DNA from: an uncultured Lachnospiraceae bacterium
GTDB taxonomy: Bacteria; Bacillota; Clostridia; Lachnospirales; Lachnospiraceae
DNA: 64,000 bases
NCBI GenBank assembly: GCA_900554415.1
Contig: USGU01000002.1
Location: 73,899-137,898 of the forward strand
Direction of reading: 5' to 3'
Of this stretch, positions 8,746 to 17,594 are shown in pieces. Position 1 is the stretch's first letter. The number at the start of each line of letters is the position of its first letter. The notes under the pieces are model-generated. The model was not told the origin of the DNA. It saw only the letters and a program-made list of their open reading frames with translations, and searched no databases. Both the position numbers and the translations under genes were made by a program.

Positions 8746-10899
8746 TTATCTATTTTTATTCATTGCTATCCGCTCAAACTGCATTGCCCGGAACAGCCTT
8801 TGGCTTTCCATATACCCTTTCTCATCCAAATGAATCAACTCATTAATCCGTGCCAGACGATAGAGTAAAGTGTTACGGTGAATCTTCATCTTAGCTGCCG
8901 CCTGCATGGTATTTTTCTCTGCTTCAAGATAATAGTAAAGTGTCTCATATAAGTTGCTTTTCTTTTGCTCGTCTTCCTCACGGATAAGCTGGAGTTCTTC
9001 CACTTCCCCGTCCATTTCTGCGATTTCTGCTTTCATGGAGGCTGCCAGAAGCTCCTGATAAAAATATTCTATCTGATAAATATCTGTATCCGGTTCCCGT
9101 TCTTCCCCAATTTCCATCAGCATTTGTACTACTTTCTCATTTTCACTCTTCTGAGAAAGCTTTGAAAATCCATTTCCAATGGCAACTTTCACATCAATGT
9201 CTAGCTGCTCATAGATATCCTTGCATTTCGCAATCAGGTTATCACGGTATTCCTTTCCTGAAATATCCGAAAGCAGATAATGCTGATAAATACCGTCCTC
9301 TATTTCCTGCATGACATGGAAATTCCGGCGCAATTCCTCTCTGAACGGCTTGGACTTTCCATCATCTTTCAGTACAATCCAAAGATAATCCGGCCGCTCC
9401 TCACTCTTATTAGCTGCCTGTAAGCTGGTAGACGAAATTGCACAATATTTTCCAATAATCCCTGCAATCTGTTCTGCTTTCATTCTCAATCGGTTATTCT
9501 TTGGAAATGCAGTACAAACCGCTCCGATTTCCGGCAATTCAAACCGCACCTGCGTGTTCTCATGTCCTTCTAGGTTCTCCATACCAATCCTGCAGAGCAC
9601 TTCACCAAAGGCATCTTCAATCTTCATCGGTATTTTCGTGTAGGCATATAACTGTTCTAAAGCTTCATCCGCCGGAGTTGCCAGATTGGAAAACAGTATT
9701 TTGTAACAATTATTAATATCAATCTTCGCGTCTCCTGCCTGCATATCATATATCATCTCGATGAGAGCCGCTACCCTTGTAGAAATCTGTGCATAATCCT
9801 CTTTCGAATAATCCGTGTCAATGGAAAAATACGGAAGTCCCTTTTCTTCCGTCACAAACTGTTGGATATACGCAGCTTCCGCTCCCGTGGCATGACACCC
9901 GGACAAAATCATCTCCACCACGCCATCTACATGATACTCATCTATGATTCTTCCTATTAATTCAATCCGGTTATCATTCGGTGTCATAATGGAACAGCCT
10001 GTTGATAAATATCTTCTTGCAATGGCTCCGTAAATGTCCGGGTCATCCTCATCAATCATACGGTCCAGAGTCTTGACTCCGCTGCAGTTTTCCACGGCTA
10101 CCACTACACCGCCATTTTCCTCAATCGCCTGAATCACCTTCAGACTGTCGCCGCCCATCGGGCAGCCGGTCACCAGGATTCTCGGTCTTGATTCCAACAT
10201 TTTTCCCTGATGGTACTCCTCTAAAATCCGGTCTGTAATCGCATCTACCACCGCAGGTGTAGTCTTAAAATCAAACCGGTACTTGGAACCCGATACGATT
10301 TTCTGAATATCACCGCCAAGCACCGGAGCAGGCTCCAGTTTCATCACTTCACAAAGTCTGAGTAATGACTTCCGGATTTCATTACCAAGATGGATTGCTT
10401 CCTTCATTTTCTCCTCTGTGATAATCGTCTGAAAGAAATCCTCAAAATATTCTTTCGTCCGGATTACTTCACTTCTCCAGAACTCCATCGATACCCGGGA
10501 CTGCGAATTAGGAAGTTCCATTACAAATACCGGTTTGATTTCTGCAAGCATCTCATACATTTTCTTCTTTCCGTCGCAGGTTGTCTCCCCTATGATCAAA
10601 TCGGAAAAATGAAAAAACGGACATTTATCAGATATGGCAAAACCATAGCTTGATTTTACCAACGGGCACATACTTTTCGGCATCTTCTGCTCAGCCGCAG
10701 GAATCGTCTCATTGGAAAATGAACAAAGTCCCACTGGGATTGCGTCCACTGCCATTGCCAGTTCCGTTGGAAAATATGCACAATACATTCCAACCACCGG
10801 CACGCCTTTTTCCTTATATTCTTTAATTTCAATAAATGCCTTTCTCCGCTGCTCACCGAATTCTTCAAAAACCTCCGGTAAATCCTGAACTAATTTCAT
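8746..10899 (-). CDS. Fusion of HgdB/double-cubane-type domain to a PucR-type regulator
   Basis: A 717-residue protein. Residues 1-385 resemble the BcrB/HgdB (2-hydroxyacyl-CoA dehydratase D/YjiM double-cubane) fold, with nine cysteines at 40, 59, 78, 93, 108, 246, 272, 302 and 335, in contexts such as MYCAYFP, KSMCPLV, TGCPMGG and LSGCHATG. From about residue 394 a regulator module starts (IDINNCYKILF), mirrored by the first residues of the neighbouring regulator (IDVNACYKIAF). It ends in a PucR-type helix-turn-helix (AAKMKIHRNTLLYRLARINELI). I infer a DNA-binding regulator whose input domain may bind an iron-sulfur cluster or a CoA-like ligand. No activator ATPase (HgdC) is nearby, so catalysis is less likely. 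Confidence 0.8.
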   Translation of the reverse strand: MKLVQDLPEVFEEFGEQRRKAFIEIKEYKEKGVPVVGMYCAYFPTELAMAVDAIPVGLCSFSNETIPAAEQKMPKSMCPLVKSSYGFAISDKCPFFHFSDLIIGETTCDGKKKMYEMLAEIKPVFVMELPNSQSRVSMEFWRSEVIRTKEYFEDFFQTIITEEKMKEAIHLGNEIRKSLLRLCEVMKLEPAPVLGGDIQKIVSGSKYRFDFKTTPAVVDAITDRILEEYHQGKMLESRPRILVTGCPMGGDSLKVIQAIEENGGVVVAVENCSGVKTLDRMIDEDDPDIYGAIARRYLSTGCSIMTPNDNRIELIGRIIDEYHVDGVVEMILSGCHATGAEAAYIQQFVTEEKGLPYFSIDTDYSKEDYAQISTRVAALIEMIYDMQAGDAKIDINNCYKILFSNLATPADEALEQLYAYTKIPMKIEDAFGEVLCRIGMENLEGHENTQVRFELPEIGAVCTAFPKNNRLRMKAEQIAGIIGKYCAISSTSLQAANKSEERPDYLWIVLKDDGKSKPFREELRRNFHVMQEIEDGIYQHYLLSDISGKEYRDNLIAKCKDIYEQLDIDVKVAIGNGFSKLSQKSENEKVVQMLMEIGEEREPDTDIYQIEYFYQELLAASMKAEIAEMDGEVEELQLIREEDEQKKSNLYETLYYYLEAEKNTMQAAAKMKIHRNTLLYRLARINELIHLDEKGYMESQRLFRAMQFERIAMNKNR

Positions 10900-12066
10900 C
10901 TATCCAATCCTTCTTCCATCTGTACGGGTAAAGCTGTTCATCATCATTAAAGCCAGAAGCTCCTCTGATTTCTTTACATCTTCAATATCGTTTCCAATCA
11001 ACTCCCGAATCTTCTTTAATCTATATATCAGCGTATTTCGATGAATGTGCAGCGCATTCGCAGTCTCTACTACGTTATGCGCACATAAAAAATACATCTT
11101 CAACGTCTCATAAAACTCTGTGTTTTTCTCTGCATCCTCCTGTTGGAGAATCTGAAGGGAATAATCATTGATTCCTGCTGCCGCAAGCATAGGATATGCG
11201 TAGGTATAAACAGCTTCTGCCCTCCACTCGCTTTCCAGCATCATATTATCTGCCTTGTCATACTCATCCAAAGAATCGATTCGTTTCAGCCATTTTACTT
11301 TCTTGTGACAATTCTCAATATCCTGAAAAAGGGTACTCACGCTGCATGGCTCCTGTACTTCCTTTTTCAGGCGGTCCAAAATCAATTTTTCCTCTTTTTT
11401 ATTCTCTATCTGATAAAACAGCACCCACGTTTCTGCTTCTTCCCCCAGGATATAAGCTTTATTCCATATCTCTCGGACTTTACACACCAGACCTGTCAAA
11501 TCACTTTCCGGAAAATAAACCATTAAATAGCCTTTCTTGATTTCATTGGAAAGATATTTCAGATTTATTCCTTCATTTCCACAGAAAATATCATGTGTAA
11601 TCAGTCTCTTTCTCATAGGAAGTAATCCTTTTGGCTGATAGCCGTGAGTTGTCCAGTAATTCGCCACAATCGGAACCAGCATATCTGCAACTGTCCCATA
11701 CTCCTCCCAGACATCCGGACTTAATGCATTGAAAATAATGACACTATATCCACATAATTTTCCATTCACTTCAATCCGTTTTGCCACTGCCATATGCTGT
11801 CTGCCAAACCGATAAAAATCGGGGTTTTCCTTTACTCTGCGCTTCAGCACATAATCATATGCTTTCGCTGTAAATTGCTTTGTTCTTACTTTTTGGAATT
11901 TTCTGCCCGGCATTGCACTGGAATAGAACGGGATTTCACCATCGACATTCAAAACTAAAACGGAGGCGCCGATGAAATCACGTACTTTTTCTGTCATGCC
12001 TTCAAGACTTCTGTTTTCAAATAATGCTTCAAATGCAATTTTATAGCATGCATTGACATCAATCAT
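10900..12066 (-). CDS. PucR/CdaR-type transcriptional regulator
   Basis: A 388-residue regulator ending in the PucR helix-turn-helix (TANALHIHRNTLIYRLKKIRELIG, about residues 338-362). The N-terminal half looks like a ligand-sensing domain (FIGASVLVLNVDGEIPFYSS). It abuts the fused HgdB-PucR gene with no gap, and the two share their opening residues and HTH, so they are probably paralogues that act together, perhaps as a heteromer. PucR-family proteins usually control catabolic operons with a small ligand; the importer/enolase operon downstream is the natural target. It is divergent from pyc. Confidence 0.85.
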   Translation of the reverse strand: MIDVNACYKIAFEALFENRSLEGMTEKVRDFIGASVLVLNVDGEIPFYSSAMPGRKFQKVRTKQFTAKAYDYVLKRRVKENPDFYRFGRQHMAVAKRIEVNGKLCGYSVIIFNALSPDVWEEYGTVADMLVPIVANYWTTHGYQPKGLLPMRKRLITHDIFCGNEGINLKYLSNEIKKGYLMVYFPESDLTGLVCKVREIWNKAYILGEEAETWVLFYQIENKKEEKLILDRLKKEVQEPCSVSTLFQDIENCHKKVKWLKRIDSLDEYDKADNMMLESEWRAEAVYTYAYPMLAAAGINDYSLQILQQEDAEKNTEFYETLKMYFLCAHNVVETANALHIHRNTLIYRLKKIRELIGNDIEDVKKSEELLALMMMNSFTRTDGRRIG

Positions 12067-12150
12067 ACTTCAAGCCTCCACCTTAATTAATATAGTTACA
12101 TTTTAATAGGATTTTTTATCGCTAATATCTCAGTTTTTATTATAAAATGC

Positions 12151-12164
12151 ACTTTTCGAAAAGT
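12151..12164. promoter_or_regulatory. Perfect 14-bp palindrome upstream of pyc
   Basis: ACTTTTCGAAAAGT is a perfect palindrome in the 347-bp gap between the divergent PucR-type gene and pyc. A second, partial copy (AACTTTTCGAAA) lies at 12283-12294. The spacing and repetition suggest an operator for one of the flanking genes; which protein binds is unknown. The rest of the gap is AT-rich with no gene. Confidence 0.5.
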
Positions 12165-12413
12165 CTACCAAAAGTCTAGGAATTGGATTCAAGATTTTTT
12201 TAATAAATCGTTTTATACATTGATATTAACAATAAACAAAAGTCTGTGAACCTGTTTATTTTTATTGTTTTGTGAAAAATCTAACTTTTCGAAATTCTCT
12301 TGCAAAATGAGCATTAATATCCTATCATATAAGTAATTATGCAATAAATATTTTTTCAAGACGCAGTGGTATTATGCAAAAATGCCACAAAGGGTTTTTG
12401 ATGGAGGTGTAAA

Positions 12414-15400
12414 ATGACTCAGATGCAAATTAAGCCATTTAAAAAAGTATTAGTGGCAAACCGCGGCGAAATCGCAATTCGTGTGTTCAGGGCACTGAAC
12501 GAACTTGGCATCACAACCGTCGGTATTTATTCAAAAGAAGACAAATACGCACTGTTTCGTGCGAAAGCCGATGAATCTTATCCACTGAATCCAAACAAAG
12601 GACCTGTGGATGCTTATTTGGACATTGAAGGTATTATCAATATTGCCAAATCTGCTAATGTAGATGCTATCCATCCGGGATATGGATTTCTTTCTGAAAA
12701 TCCAGAATTTGTAGCCGCATGTGAGGCAAATGGGATTACCTTTATCGGACCTAGCAAAGATTTGATGAACGCAATGGGGGACAAGATTTCATCAAAACAG
12801 ATGGCAATCAAAGCAGATGTTCCTATCATTCCTGGTGTGGACCATGCGCTCAAGACCGAACAAGAAGTAATGGAAGTTGCAGCCATGGTTGGCTACCCGG
12901 TTATGCTTAAGGCATCCAATGGTGGTGGCGGACGTGGAATGCGTATCGTAAACTGTGCAGAGGACATGCCTGTTGCTTATCGTGAAGCCTGTAACGAATC
13001 CAAGAAAGCTTTCGGTGATGACCAGATTTTCGTGGAGAAATATTTAAAAGGACCAAAGCACATTGAAGTACAGGTTGTAGCTGACAACTACGGTAATGTT
13101 GTTCATCTGTTTGACCGTGACTGTTCTGTACAGCGTCGTCATCAGAAAGTAGTAGAATATGCTCCTGCTTTCAGCGTACCGGAAGAAACAAGAAAGATTA
13201 TCTTCGACAGCGCCGTAAGACTTACCAAATCCGTAGGCTACCGCAATGCCGGAACTCTGGAATTCCTTGTTGACCAGCATGGTAATCCTTACTTTATCGA
13301 GATGAACCCTCGTATTCAGGTAGAGCATACCGTAACCGAGCAGATTACCGGACTGGACATCGTTGCTACCCAGATTTTAATCGCAGAAGGATATTCTCTT
13401 GATAGTCCTGAAATCAATATTCCATCTCAGGAATCTGTAAAATGTACTGGATACTCTATCCAGACACGTATTACTTCGGAAGATCCATCCAATGGATTCC
13501 TTCCTGACACCGGAAAAATTACGGTATACCGTTCAAGCAATGGTAACGGAATCCGTCTCGACGGTGGTAATGCAAATGTAGGTGCGGAGATTACTCCATA
13601 TTACGACAGTTTGCTCGTTAAAGTAATTTCAACTGACCGTACATTTGACGGGGCAGTCCGTAAATCATTACGTGCCCTTAAGGAAATGCGTATCCGTGGC
13701 ATCAAGACCAACATACCTTTCCTTGTAAATGTAGTAAATCATCCAACATTCCGTGCCGGAAAATGTTATACAACCTTTATTGAGGAAACTCCTCAGTTGT
13801 TCGAACTTCCAAGCAGTCAGGACCGTGCTACAAAGCTGATTGATTTCGTTGGACATCGTATTGTAAATGTAACTCAGGGCAAGAAACCGATTTATGAAAA
13901 CCGTGTTCTTCCTGTATACGATGAAACAGCACCTGTTTATGGTGCCCGTGATGAATTCCTGAAGCTGGGTGCAAAGGACTTCACACAGAAGATTCTTAAC
14001 GAAAAGAAATTATATGTAACAGACACAACCATGCGTGATGCGCAGCAGTCATTGATGGCAACACGTATGAGAACAAAAGATATTGCCGGAGCTGCAAGAG
14101 CAACCAACTTATTTATGCAGAACGCATTCTCTGTAGAATGCTGGGGCGGTGCTACTTTCGACACCTGCTATCGTTTCTTAAAGGAATCTCCTTGGAAACG
14201 TCTGAGCATCTTAAGACAGCGTATGCCTAACACCTTATTACAGATGCTGCTTCGTGCTTCCAATGCAGTCGGATACAGCAACTACCCGGATAACGTAGTT
14301 CAGGAATTTATCCGCGTATCTGCAAAACATGGTATTGATGTATTCCGTATTTTCGATTCCCTGAACTGGGTAGAAAATATGAAGATGCCAATCGAAGAAG
14401 CTCTGAAGACAGGCAAGATTGTAGAAGGTTCTATCTGCTATACCGGAGATATTTTAAATCCAACAGAAGATAAATATACTCTTGACTACTATGTAAAGAA
14501 AGCAAAAGAACTGGAATCACTTGGTATCCACACCTTTGCAATCAAGGACATGGCAGGTCTTCTGAAACCATATGCAGCAAAAGAACTGGTAACTGCATTA
14601 AAGTCAGAACTGAAGATTCCGGTACATTTACATACACACGACTCTACAGGAAATGGTGTTGCCACTGTATTAATGGCAGCCGAAGCCGGTGTAGATATCG
14701 TTGACCTTGCAATTGAATCTATGAGTACTCTTACCAGCCAGCCTTCTATGAATGCTGTAGTAGAAGCACTTCGTGGAACAGAAAGAGATACCGGACTTGC
14801 TTTTGACGATTTACAGGAATTAAGCCACTACTATGGACGTGTTCGTAAAGTATACAAATCATTCGAAAGTGAAATGAATGCTCCAAACACTGAGATTTAC
14901 AAATACGAAATCCCAGGTGGTCAGTACTCTAACCTGTTAGCTCAGGTAGAAGCTATGGGAGCAAAAGACCAGTTCGAGGATATTAAGATTCTTTACAAAC
15001 AGGCAAATGAACTCCTTGGAAACATTACTAAAGTTACTCCTACCTCAAAGGTTGTTGGTGATATGGCTATCTTCATGTTGAAGAACGGACTTACAAAAGA
15101 TAACATTTTTGAAGTCGGCAAAGATTTATCTTACCCAGATTCTGTAGTAGATTACTTCAAGGGTATGATTGGACAGCCTGAAGGCGGATTTAACCCGGAA
15201 CTTCAGAAGATTGTATTAAAAGGTACAGAACCGATTACTGTCCGTCCAGGTTCTCTCCTTGAGCCGGCAGACTTTGAAGCAATCGAAAAACACTTGAAAG
15301 AAAGCTTTGATTTAAGCCGTTTCTTACCAAAGGATATGGAATGTAAGGCAGTCAGCTACGCACTTTATCCAAAGGTTTACGAAGAATATTGCCAGCACTT

Positions 15401-15875
15401 CCAGGCATTTAATGATGTAACCCGTCTGGAAAGCCACGTATACTTCTATGGTCTGCGCAAAGGTGAAGAAACAACCTTAAAGATTGACGAAGGTAAAGAT
15501 TTGATTATCAAGTTCCTTGAAATGTCTGAGCCTGACGCAGAAGGACGCCGCACACTTTCATTTGAAGTCAACGGTTCTGTCCGTGAGATTTCTATCCTTG
15601 ATGAAAAACGTGCCGTGAAGGCTGACAACAAGCTGAAAGCTGACAAGACAAATCCAGCTCATGTTGGTTCTTCTATTCCTGGAACCATCGAGAAAGTATT
15701 TGTCAAAGAAGGCGATACCGTTGAACAGAACCAGCCACTTGTTGTTATCGAAGCGATGAAGATGGAAACCACTATCGTTGCAAAACAGGCCGGAACCATC
15801 GACAAAGTTTATGTCAAAGAAAAAGACCGCGTAAGTACAGGCGACTTACTTATCTCTTTCGAAAAACAGAACTAA
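12414..15875 (+). CDS. pyc: Pyruvate carboxylase
   Basis: A complete single-chain pyruvate carboxylase of 1153 residues, making oxaloacetate from pyruvate and bicarbonate with ATP and biotin. In order: biotin carboxylase (about 8-455; KVLVANRGEIAIRV start, glycine-rich loop NGGGGRGMR, FIEMNPRIQVEH), carboxyltransferase (about 530-800; TDTTMRDAQQSL, KDMAGLLKP, HLHTHDSTGNG), the allosteric/PC domain, and a biotinyl domain with EAMKMET (Lys1116). Start ATG follows GGAGGTG. The enzyme replenishes oxaloacetate for amino-acid synthesis and reductive metabolism. It is transcribed alone and ends at a strong terminator. Confidence 0.96.
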   Translation: MTQMQIKPFKKVLVANRGEIAIRVFRALNELGITTVGIYSKEDKYALFRAKADESYPLNPNKGPVDAYLDIEGIINIAKSANVDAIHPGYGFLSENPEFVAACEANGITFIGPSKDLMNAMGDKISSKQMAIKADVPIIPGVDHALKTEQEVMEVAAMVGYPVMLKASNGGGGRGMRIVNCAEDMPVAYREACNESKKAFGDDQIFVEKYLKGPKHIEVQVVADNYGNVVHLFDRDCSVQRRHQKVVEYAPAFSVPEETRKIIFDSAVRLTKSVGYRNAGTLEFLVDQHGNPYFIEMNPRIQVEHTVTEQITGLDIVATQILIAEGYSLDSPEINIPSQESVKCTGYSIQTRITSEDPSNGFLPDTGKITVYRSSNGNGIRLDGGNANVGAEITPYYDSLLVKVISTDRTFDGAVRKSLRALKEMRIRGIKTNIPFLVNVVNHPTFRAGKCYTTFIEETPQLFELPSSQDRATKLIDFVGHRIVNVTQGKKPIYENRVLPVYDETAPVYGARDEFLKLGAKDFTQKILNEKKLYVTDTTMRDAQQSLMATRMRTKDIAGAARATNLFMQNAFSVECWGGATFDTCYRFLKESPWKRLSILRQRMPNTLLQMLLRASNAVGYSNYPDNVVQEFIRVSAKHGIDVFRIFDSLNWVENMKMPIEEALKTGKIVEGSICYTGDILNPTEDKYTLDYYVKKAKELESLGIHTFAIKDMAGLLKPYAAKELVTALKSELKIPVHLHTHDSTGNGVATVLMAAEAGVDIVDLAIESMSTLTSQPSMNAVVEALRGTERDTGLAFDDLQELSHYYGRVRKVYKSFESEMNAPNTEIYKYEIPGGQYSNLLAQVEAMGAKDQFEDIKILYKQANELLGNITKVTPTSKVVGDMAIFMLKNGLTKDNIFEVGKDLSYPDSVVDYFKGMIGQPEGGFNPELQKIVLKGTEPITVRPGSLLEPADFEAIEKHLKESFDLSRFLPKDMECKAVSYALYPKVYEEYCQHFQAFNDVTRLESHVYFYGLRKGEETTLKIDEGKDLIIKFLEMSEPDAEGRRTLSFEVNGSVREISILDEKRAVKADNKLKADKTNPAHVGSSIPGTIEKVFVKEGDTVEQNQPLVVIEAMKMETTIVAKQAGTIDKVYVKEKDRVSTGDLLISFEKQN

Positions 15876-15934
15876 TCTATCCTGACGAGCAAAAGAGGGA
15901 CGGCCCCTTCTGCTTACCAGAGATAAGACCATAT

Positions 15935-15978
15935 AAAAGGTACAGCTCATATCCTGATTGGGATTGGCTGTACCTTTT
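15935..15978. terminator. Terminator after pyc, shared with the Tad locus
   Basis: AAAAGGTACAGC pairs with GCTGTACCTTTT over a 20-base loop, followed by T-rich sequence on the plus strand and by TTTTATAT on the minus strand. It separates the convergent pyc and DUF6382 genes. Confidence 0.8.
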
Positions 15979-16006
15979 TCATTGTTTCTTATCCGTTTTT
16001 CTTTAA

Positions 16007-16708
16007 TTACTCCAGCCCTTTTCTCAATTTGCGGCTCACATATTGCCACACTCCCATTCGTTCTCTGACTGTATTTTCCTTTAAGGTCTGCTCATCCATC
16101 CAGTCATCCAGAATCTTGTCTTCTTTCATTTCGTAAGACATCTCTTTCTTCTTAACACGATTTAATTCTTCCTCTTTCCGCTCTATGATTTGCTCCAGCA
16201 CATCTTCAATATTATAATTTTCTTCCATAGAGGACTTATGTAGTTCATAGGAAAAATAAATCGCTTCTTTATCTTCATAATCTGTTTCCCGCACAAAGTA
16301 TTCTGTCAGGACATGAAATTCTTCCCACAGATTTTTCTCTAATGCCGGGCAATAGCAGAAATAGTACTTTCCATCCTGCCAGTAAATATATTCCGGCTCC
16401 AGAATCAGACAATGGATATTCAACATATAATTACCAAGTTCTCCAAGCACCTGCACAAACTGGCGCATAAAATCCTCCATCTCAGCACTGCCCCATCCCT
16501 CTCGTTCACCCAATACCTTCATACTAATCTTTCCGGTAATCTCATAACGATATCTGCTTTTTTCATCCACCCCCTGCCCATGCATTATCAAAAGACCGGA
16601 AATATGATTATTCTGAATCATCCGCATCTGATAATCTTCTGAATATTCTTTCTCTACTTCCACACTCATCCATGTATGTCTGAGTTCTCTCTCATACTCT
16701 ACTTTCAT
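16007..16708 (-). CDS. DUF6382-type protein of the Tad locus
   Basis: A 233-residue cytoplasmic protein resembling the DUF6382 domain found in Clostridia Tad clusters (HTWMSVEVEKEYSEDYQMRMIQNN start, CYCPALEKNLWEEFHVLTEYF). Larger relatives carry a C-terminal FHA domain; here the protein stops after a charged helical stretch, so the FHA part is absent. Its start overlaps the upstream TadE-like gene by 4 bp, so translation is coupled and it belongs to the pilus operon. Function is unknown; a signalling or assembly-control role is a guess from the FHA link. Confidence 0.65.
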   Translation of the reverse strand: MKVEYERELRHTWMSVEVEKEYSEDYQMRMIQNNHISGLLIMHGQGVDEKSRYRYEITGKISMKVLGEREGWGSAEMEDFMRQFVQVLGELGNYMLNIHCLILEPEYIYWQDGKYYFCYCPALEKNLWEEFHVLTEYFVRETDYEDKEAIYFSYELHKSSMEENYNIEDVLEQIIERKEEELNRVKKKEMSYEMKEDKILDDWMDEQTLKENTVRERMGVWQYVSRKLRKGLE

Positions 16709-17124
16709 TCTAAACCTTCCTCTATTCTTTCTTTTAGAACTTTTAAGTTTCTTATTTTCTCTTCTGGCTTTGTAACAGCTGCACTTGCTTCCACTTTCAA
16801 TGACAGTTTTTTCTTACTTGCATTTGCTTTAATCGTAATCTTATTATCATCAGCAATACACTCCATCTCAGCACCTCCAAAGAACAATGTCTTTCCCCGT
16901 ATTCTCTGAGCAAAATAATCTTTTGCCTGTCTTTGTTTTTCTTCCGAATCAGCATTCCACAATTCACTTGTCACCACTGCCGTTTCATACGCAGCACCTG
17001 TTAAGATTCCTTTATCGTGATAATAAAATAATCCAAATATAACAGCCATCCACACCAATAGCACTACCGGTGCAAGATAACTCATTTCTACAACTGCACT
17101 TCCTTTACATCGCATTTTCATCAT
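16705..17124 (-). CDS. TadE-like minor pilin
   Basis: A 139-residue protein with a short basic N-terminus, then GSAVVEMSYLAPVVLLVWMAVIFGLFYY, the hydrophobic segment with Glu typical of TadE-like pseudopilins processed by a prepilin peptidase. The remainder is extracytoplasmic and predicted beta/alpha. It sits between the peptidase gene and the DUF6382 gene in the Tad operon. Only one transmembrane segment is visible, as expected. Confidence 0.75.
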   Translation of the reverse strand: MMKMRCKGSAVVEMSYLAPVVLLVWMAVIFGLFYYHDKGILTGAAYETAVVTSELWNADSEEKQRQAKDYFAQRIRGKTLFFGGAEMECIADDNKITIKANASKKKLSLKVEASAAVTKPEEKIRNLKVLKERIEEGLE

Positions 17125-17171
17125 AGACCACCATACCCTCTCATAGCATCGCTCCTACCATAGTCGTATCC

Positions 17172-17594
17172 CTACCACAGCATTACTCCTGCCACACCAA
17201 TCATCAGAAATGGATAAAAGGGAATCCGTTCTTTTCTGCGAAGCTTCTTTCTTAACACTCCTACTACAGTAATCAAACTGCACACACCAAACCCCAATGC
17301 CAGAATCACCAACAACTTCCATGCCCCAAAGCAGATTCCCAGATTCAGAATCATCCAACTGTCCCCATACCCAATCTGCTCCTTCGTCACCTTAGATAAG
17401 AGGCAAAACAAAATTCCAATTATAACTCCAAGCAAACATTCATACCAAATCTGAGGCCGCTGCCCTATCTGAATTGCAACCGCACCTATCGTTCCAATCA
17501 ATAAATACACCATCGGAACCTCCCTTTTCCTGATATCCCATAACATCCCCATAAACAAAAATAACCCTACTCCTATTTTCCACATTTTGAACAA
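17172..17594 (-). CDS. Prepilin peptidase, CpaA/TadV type
   Basis: A 140-residue integral membrane aspartic protease that cleaves the leader of Flp and TadE-type pilins. The two catalytic aspartates are visible: one after the first helix (GMLWDIRKREVP) and one in the GYGD motif (EQIGYGDSWMIL). About four to five hydrophobic segments are present. There is no methylase domain, as is usual in the TadV group. It overlaps the preceding TadE-like gene by 22 bp. Confidence 0.85.
   Translation of the reverse strand: MFKMWKIGVGLFLFMGMLWDIRKREVPMVYLLIGTIGAVAIQIGQRPQIWYECLLGVIIGILFCLLSKVTKEQIGYGDSWMILNLGICFGAWKLLVILALGFGVCSLITVVGVLRKKLRRKERIPFYPFLMIGVAGVMLW

Noticed and set aside
17155..17358. Alternative minus-strand frame inside the prepilin peptidase gene
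   Set aside because: Overlaps the peptidase with both catalytic aspartates intact; no ribosome binding site.
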